This document shows, in pieces, positions 18,582 through 29,769 of a stretch of DNA of 64,000 nucleotides. Position 1 is the first letter of the stretch; each line of letters starts with the position of its first letter. The stretch comes from Pseudomonas sp. TH31 (lineage in GTDB: Bacteria; Pseudomonadota; Gammaproteobacteria; Pseudomonadales; Pseudomonadaceae). Made by a program: the position numbers and the translations under genes. Under the pieces are notes generated by a model. It was not told the DNA's origin. It searched no databases and worked only from the letters and a program-made list of their open reading frames with translations. The stretch covers positions 515,996-579,995 of the forward strand of contig NZ_JAEKEZ010000010.1 of NCBI RefSeq assembly GCF_016650815.1, written 5' to 3'.

Positions 18582-19483
18582 CAGTTAGGCGCGTCGAAAA
18601 TGCCGGTCGACAAGTAACGGTCGCCACGGTCGCAGATGATCGCAACGATCACCGCGTTTTCAACTTCCCGGGACAGGCGCAACATCGCTGCTACCGCACC
18701 GCCCGAAGACACGCCACAGAAAATGCCTTCTTCGCGGGCCAGACGACGGGTCACGTCTTCGGCTTCGCTTTGCGCCATGTCGACGATGCGGTCGACACGA
18801 TCGGCTTGATAAATCTTCGGCAGGTATTCCTGCGGCCAGCGACGGATACCCGGAATCGCCGAACCTTCCATCGGCTGCAGACCGACGATCTGCACGTTGT
18901 CGTTCTGCTCTTTCAAGTAGCGCGACACGCCCATGATGGTCCCGGTGGTGCCCATGGAGCTGACGAAATGGGTGATGGTGCCCTCGGTCTGGCGCCAGAT
19001 TTCCGGGCCGGTGGTGGTGTAGTGCGCTTGCGGGTTGTCCCCATTGGCGAACTGGTCCAGCACTTTGCCACGGCCTTCGGCTTCCATTCGCTGAGCGAGG
19101 TCGCGAGCGCCTTCCATGCCTTCTTCCTGGGTGACCAGAATCAGCTCGGCGCCATAGGCCGTCATCGCAGCTTTACGTTCGGCGCTGGAGTTGTCCGGCA
19201 TGATCAGGATCATCTTGTAACCCTTGATCGCGGCGGCCATGGCCAGCGCAATTCCGGTGTTACCCGAGGTCGCTTCGATCAGCGTATCACCGGCATGGAT
19301 CTGCCCACGCAACTCGGCGCGAGTGATCATCGACAACGCCGGCCGGTCCTTGACCGAACCCGCCGGGTTATTCCCTTCGAGCTTGAGCAAAAGGGTGTTG
19401 CTGGTGGCGCCAGGCAGGCGCTGCAAACGAACCAGCGGAGTGTTGCCGACGCAATCGGCGATGGTTGGGTACTGCAAGGTCAT
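18581..19483 (-). CDS. cysM: Cysteine synthase B, 300 aa
   Basis: CysM makes cysteine (or S-sulphocysteine from thiosulphate) from O-acetylserine with pyridoxal phosphate. The cofactor Lys is in [13 protein letters not shown] near residue 39, the substrate loop in [15 protein letters not shown] near 70, and the phosphate loop [11 protein letters not shown] near 170. The length is that of the CysM subtype. The start [10 protein letters not shown] is the family start. The stop overlaps the rlmD ATG. The 366-base region upstream holds no gene, although in P. aeruginosa the pirA receptor gene lies there. Confidence 0.96.
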   Translation of the reverse strand: MTLQYPTIADCVGNTPLVRLQRLPGATSNTLLLKLEGNNPAGSVKDRPALSMITRAELRGQIHAGDTLIEATSGNTGIALAMAAAIKGYKMILIMPDNSSAERKAAMTAYGAELILVTQEEGMEGARDLAQRMEAEGRGKVLDQFANGDNPQAHYTTTGPEIWRQTEGTITHFVSSMGTTGTIMGVSRYLKEQNDNVQIVGLQPMEGSAIPGIRRWPQEYLPKIYQADRVDRIVDMAQSEAEDVTRRLAREEGIFCGVSSGGAVAAMLRLSREVENAVIVAIICDRGDRYLSTGIFDAPN

Positions 19484-19849
19484 GGCGTATTCGCAATCCA
19501 GACTGCGGGGGCGCCTATCATACCGGCAAACGCTGGCAGGCCATATCACGCAAAGTGCGGTACTTATGGCTTATGGGAATAAGGGGCTGCTGCGCGACAC
19601 TTCTTCTTTACGCAGGTCGCTTCGGCAACAAGCACTGCAGTGTGATTTGTGTGAATACTGCTGACACTTTTGCCGGTTGGGAAACATTGCGCCCGAACAG
19701 TGAAGCTTTGAGCTTGCGTTCCGTGTACGGCCTGGGCAATTGTCGCACCAGTGGTGCGAATTTCTATTCAGCGCGGTAGAAGGGGGCGGCTGTCAGGGCC
19801 TCATCGCGAGCAGGCTCGCTCCCACAGGGTTCGGCGTTGTTCACGCGGT
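19484..19849. other. Gene-free region where pirA is expected
   Basis: This gap separates cysM from pirS. It contains no convincing reading frame. Two features stand out: a perfect 17-bp palindrome at 19743-19759 and the left part of a family B repeat from 19804. In P. aeruginosa the pirA receptor gene occupies the equivalent place, from memory of that genome, so the region may mark its loss. The cysM promoter must also lie here, but I cannot place it. Confidence 0.5.
19743..19759. promoter_or_regulatory. Perfect 17-bp palindrome of unknown use
   Basis: TCGCACCA-G-TGGTGCGA, two perfect 8-bp arms around one base. It is too short to act as a terminator and has no T run. The half-site GCACCA recalls NtrC sites, but the spacing is two bases too short. 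It lies 260 bases upstream of cysM. Confidence 0.4.
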
Positions 19850-19896
19850 TTATGGGCGACACAAGTCCACTGTGGGAGCGAGTCTGCTCGCGAAGG
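19804..19896. repeat. Palindrome pair, family B, overlapping pirS 3' end
   Basis: A REP-doublet-like element with arms TCGCGAGCAGGCTCGCTCCC and its near complement, separated by about 45 bases. Its right arm lies inside the pirS reading frame. Other copies are at 33037-33118 and 40939-41013, and a variant at 30477-30563. Confidence 0.88.
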
Positions 19897-21251
19897 CGTC
19901 GGCACTGACACCATCAACATCAGCCACCAATCGCATGTTCAGCCGCAACCCGAACTCAGTATTCTCAGCCCAAAGCTCCCCGCCCTGACGCTGCACCGCA
20001 TTCCGGGCGATGCTCAATCCCAGTCCGAACCCACCATCCCCCGGCCGCGAACCATCCAGGCGAATGAACGGCGAAAAGATCCTTTCCAGATCGGCTTCAG
20101 CCACCCCGCCGCCTTGATCCCCCAGCCACAAATGCCAGAAGTCTCCATCGCGCTGTCCCCCCAGACGGACAATGCCGCCATCGGGAGAATGCCGAATCGC
20201 ATTCCGCAGAATGTTTTCCAGCGCCTGGGCCAATGTATTCAGATGGCCGCGCACCCAGCACGATGCATCCACTGCACAGTGCAGCCGACTCGCCGGCCAG
20301 CCACTTTCATAGCAGGCGTTTTCCGTGAGCATGTCCCACAGTGCCTGAACCTGGATCGATTCGTCGGGCAGCCGCGCACGTTCGGTATCAAGCCAGGCCA
20401 GTTGCAGGGTGTCCTCCACCAGCCGTTGCATGCCGTCGACTTCACGGCCAATGCGTGCACGCAATTGCACCAGCCCCTGTTCACTTTCGCTGGCCACCCG
20501 CAAGCGGCTCAACGGCGTGCGCAATTCATGGGACAGGTCGCGCAACAGTTGTTGTTGCAGGGCGACGGTGCTTTGCAGGCGCTCGGACATGTGGTCGAAG
20601 GCCCGACCCAGTTCACCCAGTTCATCCGAACGATTGGTGATGTGGCTCGACAGACGCACGTTCAACTGGTCGGCCCGCCAGGCGTTGGCCTGTTCGCGCA
20701 AGCTGTTCAACGGCACCACCAGCAACCGGTATAAACCGACACACAGCAGCAAGGTGAACAGTCCGGGAATCACCCCGCTGGTGATCACGCGCCAGAACAC
20801 CCGGTATTGCCCGGGCAAGAAGCGTTCGGGCAGTTCGATCACCAGGTTGCCTGCGTAGGGGTTGCCGGGAAACGGCACGCGCAGCCACGGCAAGCCTTGC
20901 TTGTGAATAGGCCAATCGAGGCCGCGCAGAAAGGTCAGACGATCGATTTCCTTATCTGTCAGTGGCTGACTGCTCAGCGACTGCAAATCACCGCCAATGA
21001 CCCCTACCCAGCCTGTTTCGCGCTGTTTCATACCTTGCAGCCAGGCATCGATGCCCGCGCGCTGGCCCCGATGCCACGCCTGTTGGGCCTCGGCGGCGTA
21101 GCGCGTCAGCGTGCCTCGAGCGTCATCCGACAGGAACTGGTTGCGCTCCTCCATGTAGCGCCCCCAGGACCAGCTCAGCCAGATCATCAACAAACAGAAC
21201 GCCACCAACAGGCACGCCAGTTTCCAGAACAGCGAGTGCCGGCCCGGCAAA

Positions 21252-21265
<14 letters not shown>
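19850..21265 (-). CDS. pirS: PirS-like sensor histidine kinase, 471 aa
   Basis: A membrane sensor kinase. Transmembrane helices lie at about 13-32 (LACLLVAFCLLMIWLSW) and 160-180 (TSGVIPGLFTLLLCVGLY) around a periplasmic domain of about 125 residues. A HAMP region follows, then the H-box LLRDLSHELRTPLSRLR (His near 247), the N-box ALENILRNAIRHSPDG and GFGLGLSIARNAV. The order cysM-pirS-pirR-gacS matches P. aeruginosa, where PirRS controls the enterobactin receptor PirA; that receptor gene is missing here. The last 17 or so residues (ADAFASRLAPTVDLCRP) and the stop are read from a family B repeat. It overlaps pirR by 14 bases. Confidence 0.82.
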
Positions 21266-21974
<709 letters not shown>

Positions 21975-22188
21975 GACTATCTGCAAATAATTCTCAGTTG
22001 GCGATTATTCAAGATTGCCTCGCCTGGGGCAACCCACGGTTTGCCCGGAAGGCAAAAGCCCCCATCCAGCCGACGAATGACGAGATCAACTTTACGAAGA
22101 TTGCCCGCAAGCAAATCGCTACACTGCGCAAGTGGTGCGTGCCGGATGCACGTGCGGGTTATTCAATCGCGGGATGCAGGAGAGTTGC

Positions 22189-24938
22189 GTGCTCAAGAAA
22201 CTGGGAATTAAAGGCCGCGTGCTGTTGCTGACCCTGCTTCCAACCAGCCTGATGGCGTTGGTGCTGGGCGGCTATTTCACCTGGATGCAGCAATCGGACC
22301 TGCAAGCCCAACTCATGCAGCGCGGCGAGATGATCGCCGAACAACTTGCACCGCTGGTTGCCCCGGCCATGGGCCACAAAAACACCGAGTTACTGGAGCG
22401 CATCGCCACCCAGTCACTGGAACAGACCGATGTGCGCGCAGTGACTTTCCTCGCACCCGACCGTACACCGCTGGCCCACGCGGGCCCGACCATGCTCAAT
22501 GCGGCACCGACCGGCAACGGCTCGCAGATGCTGCGGCGCAGCGGTAACGACGCGACCCGCTACTTGCTGCCGGTGTTTGGCAAGCATCGTAATTTGGCCG
22601 GTGACCTGATTCCCGACGAAGCCGACCGCCTGCTCGGCTGGGTCGAGCTCGAACTGTCCCACAACGGGATGCTGCTGCGCGGTTACCGCAGCCTGTTCGC
22701 CAGCCTGCTGTTGATCGGCGCCGGCCTGGCCGGTGCGGCGTTGCTGGCCTTGCGCATGGGCCGGACTATCAATCGGCCGATCAGCCAGATCAAACTGGCA
22801 GTGGCACAACTCAAGGACGGTCATCTGGAAACCCGCCTGCCGCCCCTCGGCAGCCAGGAACTGGATGAACTGGCGTCGGGCATCAACCGCATGGCCGGCA
22901 CCCTGCAAAACGCCCAGGAAGAATTGCAACACAGCGTCGATCAGGCCACCGAAGACGTGCGCCAGAACCTGGAAACCATCGAGATCCAGAACATCGAACT
23001 GGACCTGGCGCGCAAGGAAGCCCTGGAAGCGAGCCGGATCAAATCCGAGTTTCTGGCCAACATGAGCCATGAAATCCGCACGCCGCTCAATGGCATTCTC
23101 GGCTTCACGCATCTGCTGCAAAAAAGCGAGCTGACCCCGCGCCAGCTCGACTATCTGGGTACCATCGAAAAGTCCGCCGACAGTCTGTTGGGGATCATCA
23201 ACGAGATCCTCGATTTTTCGAAAATCGAGGCCGGCAAACTGGTGCTCGACAACATTCCGTTCAACCTGCGCGACTTGCTGCAAGACACCCTGACCATCCT
23301 CGCCCCGGCCGCCCACGCCAAACAGCTGGAACTGGTGAGCCTGGTCTATCGCGACACGCCACTGTCGCTGGTCGGCGATCCGCTGCGGCTCAAGCAGATC
23401 CTGACCAACCTGGTCAGCAACGCGATCAAGTTCACCCGCGAAGGCACCATCGTCGCCGGGCCATGCTTGAAGAAGAACACGAAGACAGCGTGCAACTGCG
23501 CATCAGCATTCAGGACACCGGCATCGGCCTGTCGAACCAGGACGTGCGCGCCCTGTTCCAGGCTTTCAGCCAGGCCGATAACTCGTTGTCGCGCCAGCCC
23601 GGCGGCACCGGTTTGGGGCTGGTGATTTCCAAGCGCCTGATCGAACAGATGGGTGGAGAGATTGGCGTCGACAGCACGCCGGGCGAAGGTTCGGAATTCT
23701 GGGTCAGCCTGAGCCTGCCGAAAACCCGCGACGACGCCGAGGACCTGCCCGGCCCGCCGTTGCTCGGGCGTCGCGTGGCCGTGCTGGAAAACCACGAACT
23801 GGCCCGTCAGGCATTGCAGCATCAACTGGAAGATTGCGGCCTCGAAGTCACGCCGTTCAATACCCTGGAGAGCCTGACCAATGGCGTCACCGGCGCCCAT
23901 CAGACCGAGCAGGCAATCGATCTGGCGGTACTCGGCATCACCAGCAATGACATGCCGCCGGAGCGTCTCAACCAGCACATCTGGGACCTCGAACACCTGG
24001 GCTGCAAAGTCCTGGTGTTGTGCCCGACCACCGAACAGACGCTGTTCCATCTCTCGGTGCCCAACCCTCACAGTCAGCTCCAGGCCAAACCGGCCTGCAC
24101 CCGCAAATTGCGTCGGGCCTTGTCCGACCTGGTCAACCCGCGCCAGCAGCGCAGCGAGCCCGGTGAACCGGTGTCGAGCCGGGCGCCGAAGGTCCTTTGC
24201 GTCGACGACAACCCGGCCAACCTGCTGCTGGTGCAAACCCTGCTTGAAGACATGGGCGCCAAAGTGCTCGCCGTGGAAAGCGGTTACGCCGCCGTCAAAG
24301 CAGTGCAGAACGAAACCTTCGATCTGGTGCTGATGGACGTGCAGATGCCCGGCATGGATGGGCGTCAAAGCACCGAAGCGATTCGTCAGTGGGAAAGTGA
24401 ACGGCATTGCACGCCGCTGCCGATTGTCGCCCTCACCGCCCACGCCATGGCCAACGAAAAACGTGCGCTGCTGCAAAGCGGCATGGACGATTACCTGACC
24501 AAACCCATCAGCGAACGGCAACTGGCCCAAGTGGTCCTGAAGTGGACCGGCCTGGCACTGCGCAATCAGGGTCCGGAGCGCTCCAGTGACAGCCATGGCG
24601 CCAGCGAATTGCAGGTGCTCGATCACGAAGAAGGCTTGCGCCTGGCTGCCGGCAAGGCGGATCTGGCGGCGGACATGCTGGCGATGCTGCTGGCTTCGCT
24701 GGAAGCCGATCGCGAGGCGATTCGCGTCGCCCGCGAAGCCAACGACCAGAACGCCTTGATCGAGCGGGTCCATCGCCTGCATGGGGCCACGCGTTACTGC
24801 GGCGTGCCGCAATTGCGTGCTGCCTGCCAGCGCAGTGAAACGCTGCTCAAGCAACAGGACCCGAAGGCTGCGGCGGCACTCGAAGAACTGGAGCGCTCAA
24901 TCAATCGCCTGGCCGCACAGGCGCGTATCAGCGCCTGA
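22189..24938 (+). CDS. gacS: Hybrid sensor kinase GacS, frame broken near 23456
   Basis: GacS phosphorylates GacA and so drives small RNAs that titrate RsmA/E, controlling secondary metabolites, exoenzymes and biofilm. The start is a GTG (reads as [20 protein letters not shown]) behind GGAGAG. Two membrane helices (about 8-30 and 165-187), HAMP, H-box [15 protein letters not shown] (His near 293), ATPase [12 protein letters not shown], a receiver with [12 protein letters not shown] (Asp near 717) and a C-terminal Hpt with [10 protein letters not shown] (His near 863) follow in order. One base is missing at GTCGCCGGGCC (23453-23463): an extra C there restores [10 protein letters not shown]. 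About 917 residues when repaired, the normal length. Confidence 0.95.
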
Positions 24939-24979
24939 CCCAGGGCAATACCTCCCCTCGCCCAGACCGCTACGATCCC

Positions 24980-25112
24980 TGTAGCAGCTGGCGAAGCCTG
25001 CGTTCGTCGACGAAGTCGTCGTAAAAACAGGCGATGCGGTGTTGCAGTTAAACCGCGTTATCCGGGTTCGCGACGACTGCGTCGCCGAACGCAGGCTTCG
25101 CCAGCTGCTACA
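24980..25112. repeat. Long-loop inverted repeat, family D copy 2
   Basis: A 133-bp element with outer arms TGTAGCAGCTGGCGAAGCC and its complement, and inner arms around GACGAAGTCGTCG / GCGACGACTGCGTCG. It lies between gacS and ldhA. The left inner arm has drifted from the other copies. Confidence 0.85.
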
Positions 25113-25133
25113 AAGCTATCCAAGGAGGACACG

Positions 25134-26123
25134 ATGCGCACGATTCTTTTCAGCAGCCAGACCTACGACCGCGACAGCTTCCTCGCCACCGACTTGCCGG
25201 CCGGCGTCGAGTTGCAGTTTCAATCGGCGCGCCTGAGCCTCGATACCGTGGCGCTGGCCGAGCATCACGAGGTGGTGTGCGCCTTCATCAACGATGACCT
25301 CAGCGCCCCGGTGCTCGAACACCTCGCCGCTGGCGGCACCCGCCTGATCGCCCTGCGCTCCGCCGGTTACAACCATGTCGACCTGGTCGCGGCGAAACGC
25401 CTGGGCCTGGCCATCGTGCGGGTGCCTGCCTATTCACCCCACGCCGTGGCCGAACATGCAGTGGCGCTGATCCTGGCGCTTAACCGACACCTGCATCGTG
25501 CCTACAATCGCACCCGCGAAGGGGATTTCAGCTTGCACGGACTGACCGGCTTCGACTTGGTGGGCAAGACTGTCGGCGTGGTCGGCACCGGGCAGATCGG
25601 CGCTACGTTCGCCAAAATCATGAACGGATTTGGTTGCCAGTTGCTGGCCTACGACCCATTCCCGAATCCACAGGTCGAAGCCCTCGGCGCGCGCTACCTG
25701 AGTTTGCCGCAATTGTTGGCCGAGTCGCAGATCATCAGCCTGCACTGCCCGCTCAATGAGCAGAGCAAGCACTTGATCAACCGTCAGTCACTGGCCCACC
25801 TGCAACCGGGAGCGATGCTGATCAACACCGGACGCGGTGGCCTGGTGGACACCCCGGCACTGATCGACGCCTTGAAAGACGGACAATTGGGCTATCTGGG
25901 GCTGGATGTTTATGAAGAAGAGGCGCAGCTGTTTTTCGAGGATCGCTCGGACTTGCCACTGCAAGACGATGTGCTGGCGCGACTGCTGACCTTCCCCAAC
26001 GTCATCATCACTGCGCACCAGGCCTTCCTGACCCGTGAAGCCCTTGGTGCGATTGCCGCGACTACCTTGCAGAACATCGCTGCCTGGTCGGCCGGGGCGC
26101 CGCAAAACCGGGTCGAAGGCTGA
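25134..26123 (+). CDS. ldhA: NAD-dependent D-lactate dehydrogenase, 329 aa
   Basis: A D-2-hydroxyacid dehydrogenase that reduces pyruvate to D-lactate. The NAD motif VGVVGTGQIG is near residue 150; the catalytic Arg is in NTGRGGLVD near 235, Glu in YLGLDVYEEE and His in IITAHQAFLT near 296. The N-terminal ALRSAGYNHVDL is typical of LdhA. The length is normal. A good ribosome site (AAGGAGG) precedes the ATG. The gacS-ldhA order is conserved in Pseudomonas, but a repeat lies between the genes here, so they may be transcribed separately. Confidence 0.94.
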   Translation: MRTILFSSQTYDRDSFLATDLPAGVELQFQSARLSLDTVALAEHHEVVCAFINDDLSAPVLEHLAAGGTRLIALRSAGYNHVDLVAAKRLGLAIVRVPAYSPHAVAEHAVALILALNRHLHRAYNRTREGDFSLHGLTGFDLVGKTVGVVGTGQIGATFAKIMNGFGCQLLAYDPFPNPQVEALGARYLSLPQLLAESQIISLHCPLNEQSKHLINRQSLAHLQPGAMLINTGRGGLVDTPALIDALKDGQLGYLGLDVYEEEAQLFFEDRSDLPLQDDVLARLLTFPNVIITAHQAFLTREALGAIAATTLQNIAAWSAGAPQNRVEG

Positions 26124-26141
26124 TCCGGCCAAGCGCTTGGG

Positions 26142-26582
26142 TCAGTGTTTCGATAACAGGATCATCAACCCCAGCCAACCGAAGCCGATCAAGCGCTGTG
26201 TCAGGGAATGGCCGCGGCGCAGCAAAAACCAGACAAAAAACGGTGGCAGTAAAAACACCATGATCTTCAACCACACTTCCACCGGGCGTACCGCGGTGTC
26301 GGTCGCAGGTGCGGTCATCGGCTCAGTCATCGGCGTGCCACGGCGTCGGTGCCGGGAAACAGGCAATGCCATTTCAGGGACTTGCTCGACGTTCGGCGCC
26401 GGCCTGGCCGTGACAGACGAAACCTCCGCGACCCGTTCATCGCGCGGTAACTGCCCGAAGGAAAGTGGTGAAGCCCTGAAGGTGCTCGCTTGCCCCGCGG
26501 CGGCGGGTGCGCCGCAGTGAATGCACGTGGGTGCCACAGAGCTGATGCTCTGCTTGCATTCATAACAATCGATCAAGGCCAT
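26142..26582 (-). CDS. Zinc-ribbon membrane protein, 146 aa
   Basis: The N-terminus MALIDCYECKQSISSVAPTC holds a zinc ribbon with two CxxC pairs (DCYEC and TCIHC). A long, disordered, Pro- and Arg-rich linker follows (about 25-95), then two hydrophobic helices at the C-terminus (WLKIMVFLLPPFFVWFLL and LIGFGWLGLMILL) that would anchor the protein in the inner membrane. The second of two close ATGs (MEMALID) is taken because AAGGA is seven bases upstream. The function is unknown; zinc-ribbon-plus-membrane proteins occur widely with no defined role. It converges on ldhA. Confidence 0.8.
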   Translation of the reverse strand: MALIDCYECKQSISSVAPTCIHCGAPAAAGQASTFRASPLSFGQLPRDERVAEVSSVTARPAPNVEQVPEMALPVSRHRRRGTPMTEPMTAPATDTAVRPVEVWLKIMVFLLPPFFVWFLLRRGHSLTQRLIGFGWLGLMILLSKH

Positions 26583-26717
26583 TTCCATTCCTTAGGGGGG
26601 CAAAAAGCGGCAGTGTGCCATGAGCGGGCAAGTGATTTGAACCTGATCGAAGGTCACATGCCCACGCCATGCTGCGTTGATGCCCGTGCTAGCATACCGC
26701 GCATATTTGGAGGACCC

Positions 26718-27152
26718 ATGGTCGAACACGATTTCCGCTACACCCTGATGAACCCGCAGCACACCCTGACCGAATGCCGCGCCCTGGTGCCGGGGCGTTA
26801 TCAAGTCACCGGCAATGGCGGCTCGATTCGCAATAATGACGTGCTGGTGGTCACCCTCAAAGGCAGCAAGGACTTGTCCATGCGCCTGAGCGTCGAAACC
26901 GTTCGCCACCTGATCAACCCGCCCGGCCAATGGGTCGCGGTGGCCAGTGGTCCGGTGTTCGGTGAACTGGCGATCCACACCTGGAAGGTCAATTGCGACA
27001 GCTGCACCAAAGAACTGAGCTTCGAGTTCGCGGTCGACGCCAAATTGGGCAACAAGGCTGAAAAGCCTGCCGCCACAGCGCGCATTGCCGAGCTGGGCTG
27101 GACTTGCGTTGGCGAGAAACACCTGTGCCCGAAATGCCAGGAGCCTGCGTGA
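26718..27152 (+). CDS. Hypothetical protein with two CxxC pairs, 144 aa
   Basis: A soluble protein of unknown function. The N-terminal part (MVEHDFRYTLMNPQHTLTE) looks like a beta-rich domain; the C-terminal third has NCDSCTKELSF and, about 45 residues later, HLCPKCQEPA, which together could form a zinc ribbon. GGAGG nine bases before the ATG decides the start; the longer open frame upstream lacks such a site. The stop overlaps the ATG of the META lipoprotein gene (TGATG), so the two are coupled. I do not recognise a family name. Confidence 0.75.
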   Translation: MVEHDFRYTLMNPQHTLTECRALVPGRYQVTGNGGSIRNNDVLVVTLKGSKDLSMRLSVETVRHLINPPGQWVAVASGPVFGELAIHTWKVNCDSCTKELSFEFAVDAKLGNKAEKPAATARIAELGWTCVGEKHLCPKCQEPA

Positions 27153-27556
27153 TGAAACACCTTGTTCTGGCCGCCATGGCGGGCGCCAGCCTGATGGGCT
27201 GCGCCGCCGACCCGGTGCAATTGCAGCAAAACCGCAGTTACATTCTGGAGTGGATCGGCGAACGTCCGTTGATGGACTACAGCCATTTGACCATCACCCT
27301 GGGTGACGACGGTCGCGCCTACGGCAATGGCGGTTGCAACCACTGGTTCGCGCCCTACACCCTGGAAGGCGACAAGCTGAGCTTCGGCAAAGTGGGTAGC
27401 ACCCGCAAACTATGCGCACCGGCGTTGATGGAGCAGGAAAAACGTTTCCTGCAAGCGCTGGAAAACGTGCAGCGCTGGGACATCTCCCCGATCGACCAGA
27501 TGCGTTTCTGGCCGGCCGAAGGCAAGCCGTTGCGTTGGTGGCTTGAAGAGGGTTGA
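27152..27556 (+). CDS. META-domain lipoprotein, 134 aa
   Basis: A secreted lipoprotein. The signal sequence MKHLVLAAMAGASLMGC ends in a lipobox (LMGC), so the mature protein would start at Cys17 and be anchored to the membrane. The body is a META/HslJ-like domain with the hallmark GNGGCNHWFAPYTLEGDKLSFG near 65-87. HslJ-family proteins are linked to novobiocin resistance and heat shock in E. coli, but no specific activity is known. It is translationally coupled to the CxxC protein upstream. Confidence 0.88.
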   Translation: MKHLVLAAMAGASLMGCAADPVQLQQNRSYILEWIGERPLMDYSHLTITLGDDGRAYGNGGCNHWFAPYTLEGDKLSFGKVGSTRKLCAPALMEQEKRFLQALENVQRWDISPIDQMRFWPAEGKPLRWWLEEG

Positions 27557-27573
27557 TGACGCGACACAGCCCT

Positions 27574-27706
27574 TGTAGCAGCTGGCGTAGCCTGCGTTCG
27601 GCTGCGCAACAGTCGTAAACCCTGAGCATGCGGTCGTTCTGCAGGACCGCATACACTGATTTCACGACTGCTGCGCAGCCGGACGCAGGCTACGCCAGCT
27701 GCTACA
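27574..27706. repeat. Long-loop inverted repeat, family D copy 3
   Basis: A 133-bp element of the same type as 1195-1327, with arms TGTAGCAGCTGGCGTAGCC and its complement; it also carries a small inner hairpin (ATGCGGTC / GACCGCAT) in the loop. It lies between two convergent genes and could act as a terminator for both. Confidence 0.88.
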
Positions 27707-27723
27707 CGTGACGGCTCATCTGC

Positions 27724-28191
27724 TCAATTAGTTGCTTGCAACGCCTCCAGCTTCGCCATCACCCCCGACGCCGTCTGCTCACCCATCAACTGTTCCCGCA
27801 CCTTGCCCTTGTTGTCGATGATGTAAGTCACCGGTAGCACTTCACTGCGTGGCAGATCAAAGAAATCCGCCGGATCCTGGGCCAGCACGGTGAACTTGAT
27901 CCCCAGCTTCTCACTGGCGCTCTTCAGCTCTTCGCCCTGCACATTGTCGAAGTTGACCCCGAACACACCAATTTTCTTGCCATTGAGCTCTTCGGCCAGC
28001 GCGTTCAACTGCGGGATCTCGGTGCGGCACGGGCCGCACCATTCAGCCCAGTAATTGACCACAATCCATTGTTTGTCGAGACGACCGGACGCCACTTTGT
28101 GGCCATCCTGGTCGATGCCATAGTCGTTGCCACAGCCCCCCAGCATTAACGCCCCGATGATCGCCAACGCCACTGAAAATCGCCTTGTCAT
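27724..28191 (-). CDS. TlpA-like thioredoxin lipoprotein, 155 aa
   Basis: A membrane-anchored thiol-disulphide protein of the TlpA/ResA type. The signal sequence ends in the lipobox LGGC (Cys near 20). The thioredoxin fold carries WAEWCGPCR near 52 and the cis-Pro segment VLPVTYIID near 122. It would act in the periplasm as a reductase. The MTRRFSV start is used; 17 further upstream codons are open. It is divergent from the arsC-family gene, 114 bases apart. A thioredoxin next to arsC-wrbA is also found in P. aeruginosa (PA0949-PA0953 region, from memory). Confidence 0.9.
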   Translation of the reverse strand: MTRRFSVALAIIGALMLGGCGNDYGIDQDGHKVASGRLDKQWIVVNYWAEWCGPCRTEIPQLNALAEELNGKKIGVFGVNFDNVQGEELKSASEKLGIKFTVLAQDPADFFDLPRSEVLPVTYIIDNKGKVREQLMGEQTASGVMAKLEALQATN

Positions 28192-28305
28192 GTCGTGATC
28201 CTTGCTCAAAATTGAATGCGCCTGCGACCCATCGACTCTCACGGTTCTGGATTGCGCGCTGCGCAGTTAGAATAGCCGCCACCCTACGCAAGATGCGACC
28301 CGCAC

Positions 28306-29252
<947 letters not shown>

Positions 29253-29253
29253 C

Positions 29254-29679
29254 ATGGCCAAGAAGCCAAAGATACTGCCCTCGATCGAATGGCTCGAACC
29301 TCGGGTCCGGGCGATGCGGGTGGTCAGCCTGCTGTGCTTTTTCGGTCTGGCAGGGCTGCTGTGCGCCTACTACTTGCTGGTTGCCGACCTGCATGGCGCG
29401 CGGCCGTGGGTGATTTTGCTGATCGAACTGGTGCCGCTGCTATTGCTGGCGCCGGGGATGATTGTCGGCAGCGCCCGTGGGCATTCATGGATGTGTTTTG
29501 TGGTGAACCTGTACTTCATCAAAGGCGCACTGGCGGCCTATGACCCGAACCGGCAGCTGTTTGGGTTGCTGGAGATGGGCGCGAGCCTGGCGGTGTTCTG
29601 TTCGGCGTTGTTGTATGTGCGGTGGCGATTTCAGTTGAATCGCAAGCTTGCTGGCGAGGGCGAAATCTCCGTCGCCTGA
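29254..29679 (+). CDS. DUF2069 inner membrane protein, 141 aa
   Basis: A small inner-membrane protein with four hydrophobic helices at about residues 25-45, 53-71, 78-95 and 107-122. It belongs to the DUF2069 family and the function is unknown. The start MAKKPKILPS follows the wrbA stop by one base (TGACATG). It is the last gene of the arsC-wrbA-DUF2069 operon. A family C repeat follows nine bases after its stop. Confidence 0.88.
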   Translation: MAKKPKILPSIEWLEPRVRAMRVVSLLCFFGLAGLLCAYYLLVADLHGARPWVILLIELVPLLLLAPGMIVGSARGHSWMCFVVNLYFIKGALAAYDPNRQLFGLLEMGASLAVFCSALLYVRWRFQLNRKLAGEGEISVA

Positions 29680-29688
29680 GCTGACGCT

Positions 29689-29755
29689 ATCGCGGGCAAG
29701 CCTTGCTCCTACAAGGACAACTCCGTACCTGTAGGAGCAAGGCTTGCCCGCGATG
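29689..29755. repeat. Palindrome pair, family C
   Basis: Arms ATCGCGGGCAAGCCTTGCTC and its complement around a short middle. It lies between two convergent genes. Another copy is at 41825-41906. Confidence 0.88.
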
Positions 29756-29769
29756 GGCGCGACTCGGTC

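Noticed and set aside
19743..19759. NtrC binding site
   Set aside because: The GCAC and GTGC halves are 5 bases apart; NtrC sites need 7, and there is no sigma-54 promoter close by.
19465..19779. A possible small gene of about 104 residues in the cysM-pirS gap
   Set aside because: It overlaps the cysM start, lacks a ribosome site and has an unusual composition with no recognisable motif.
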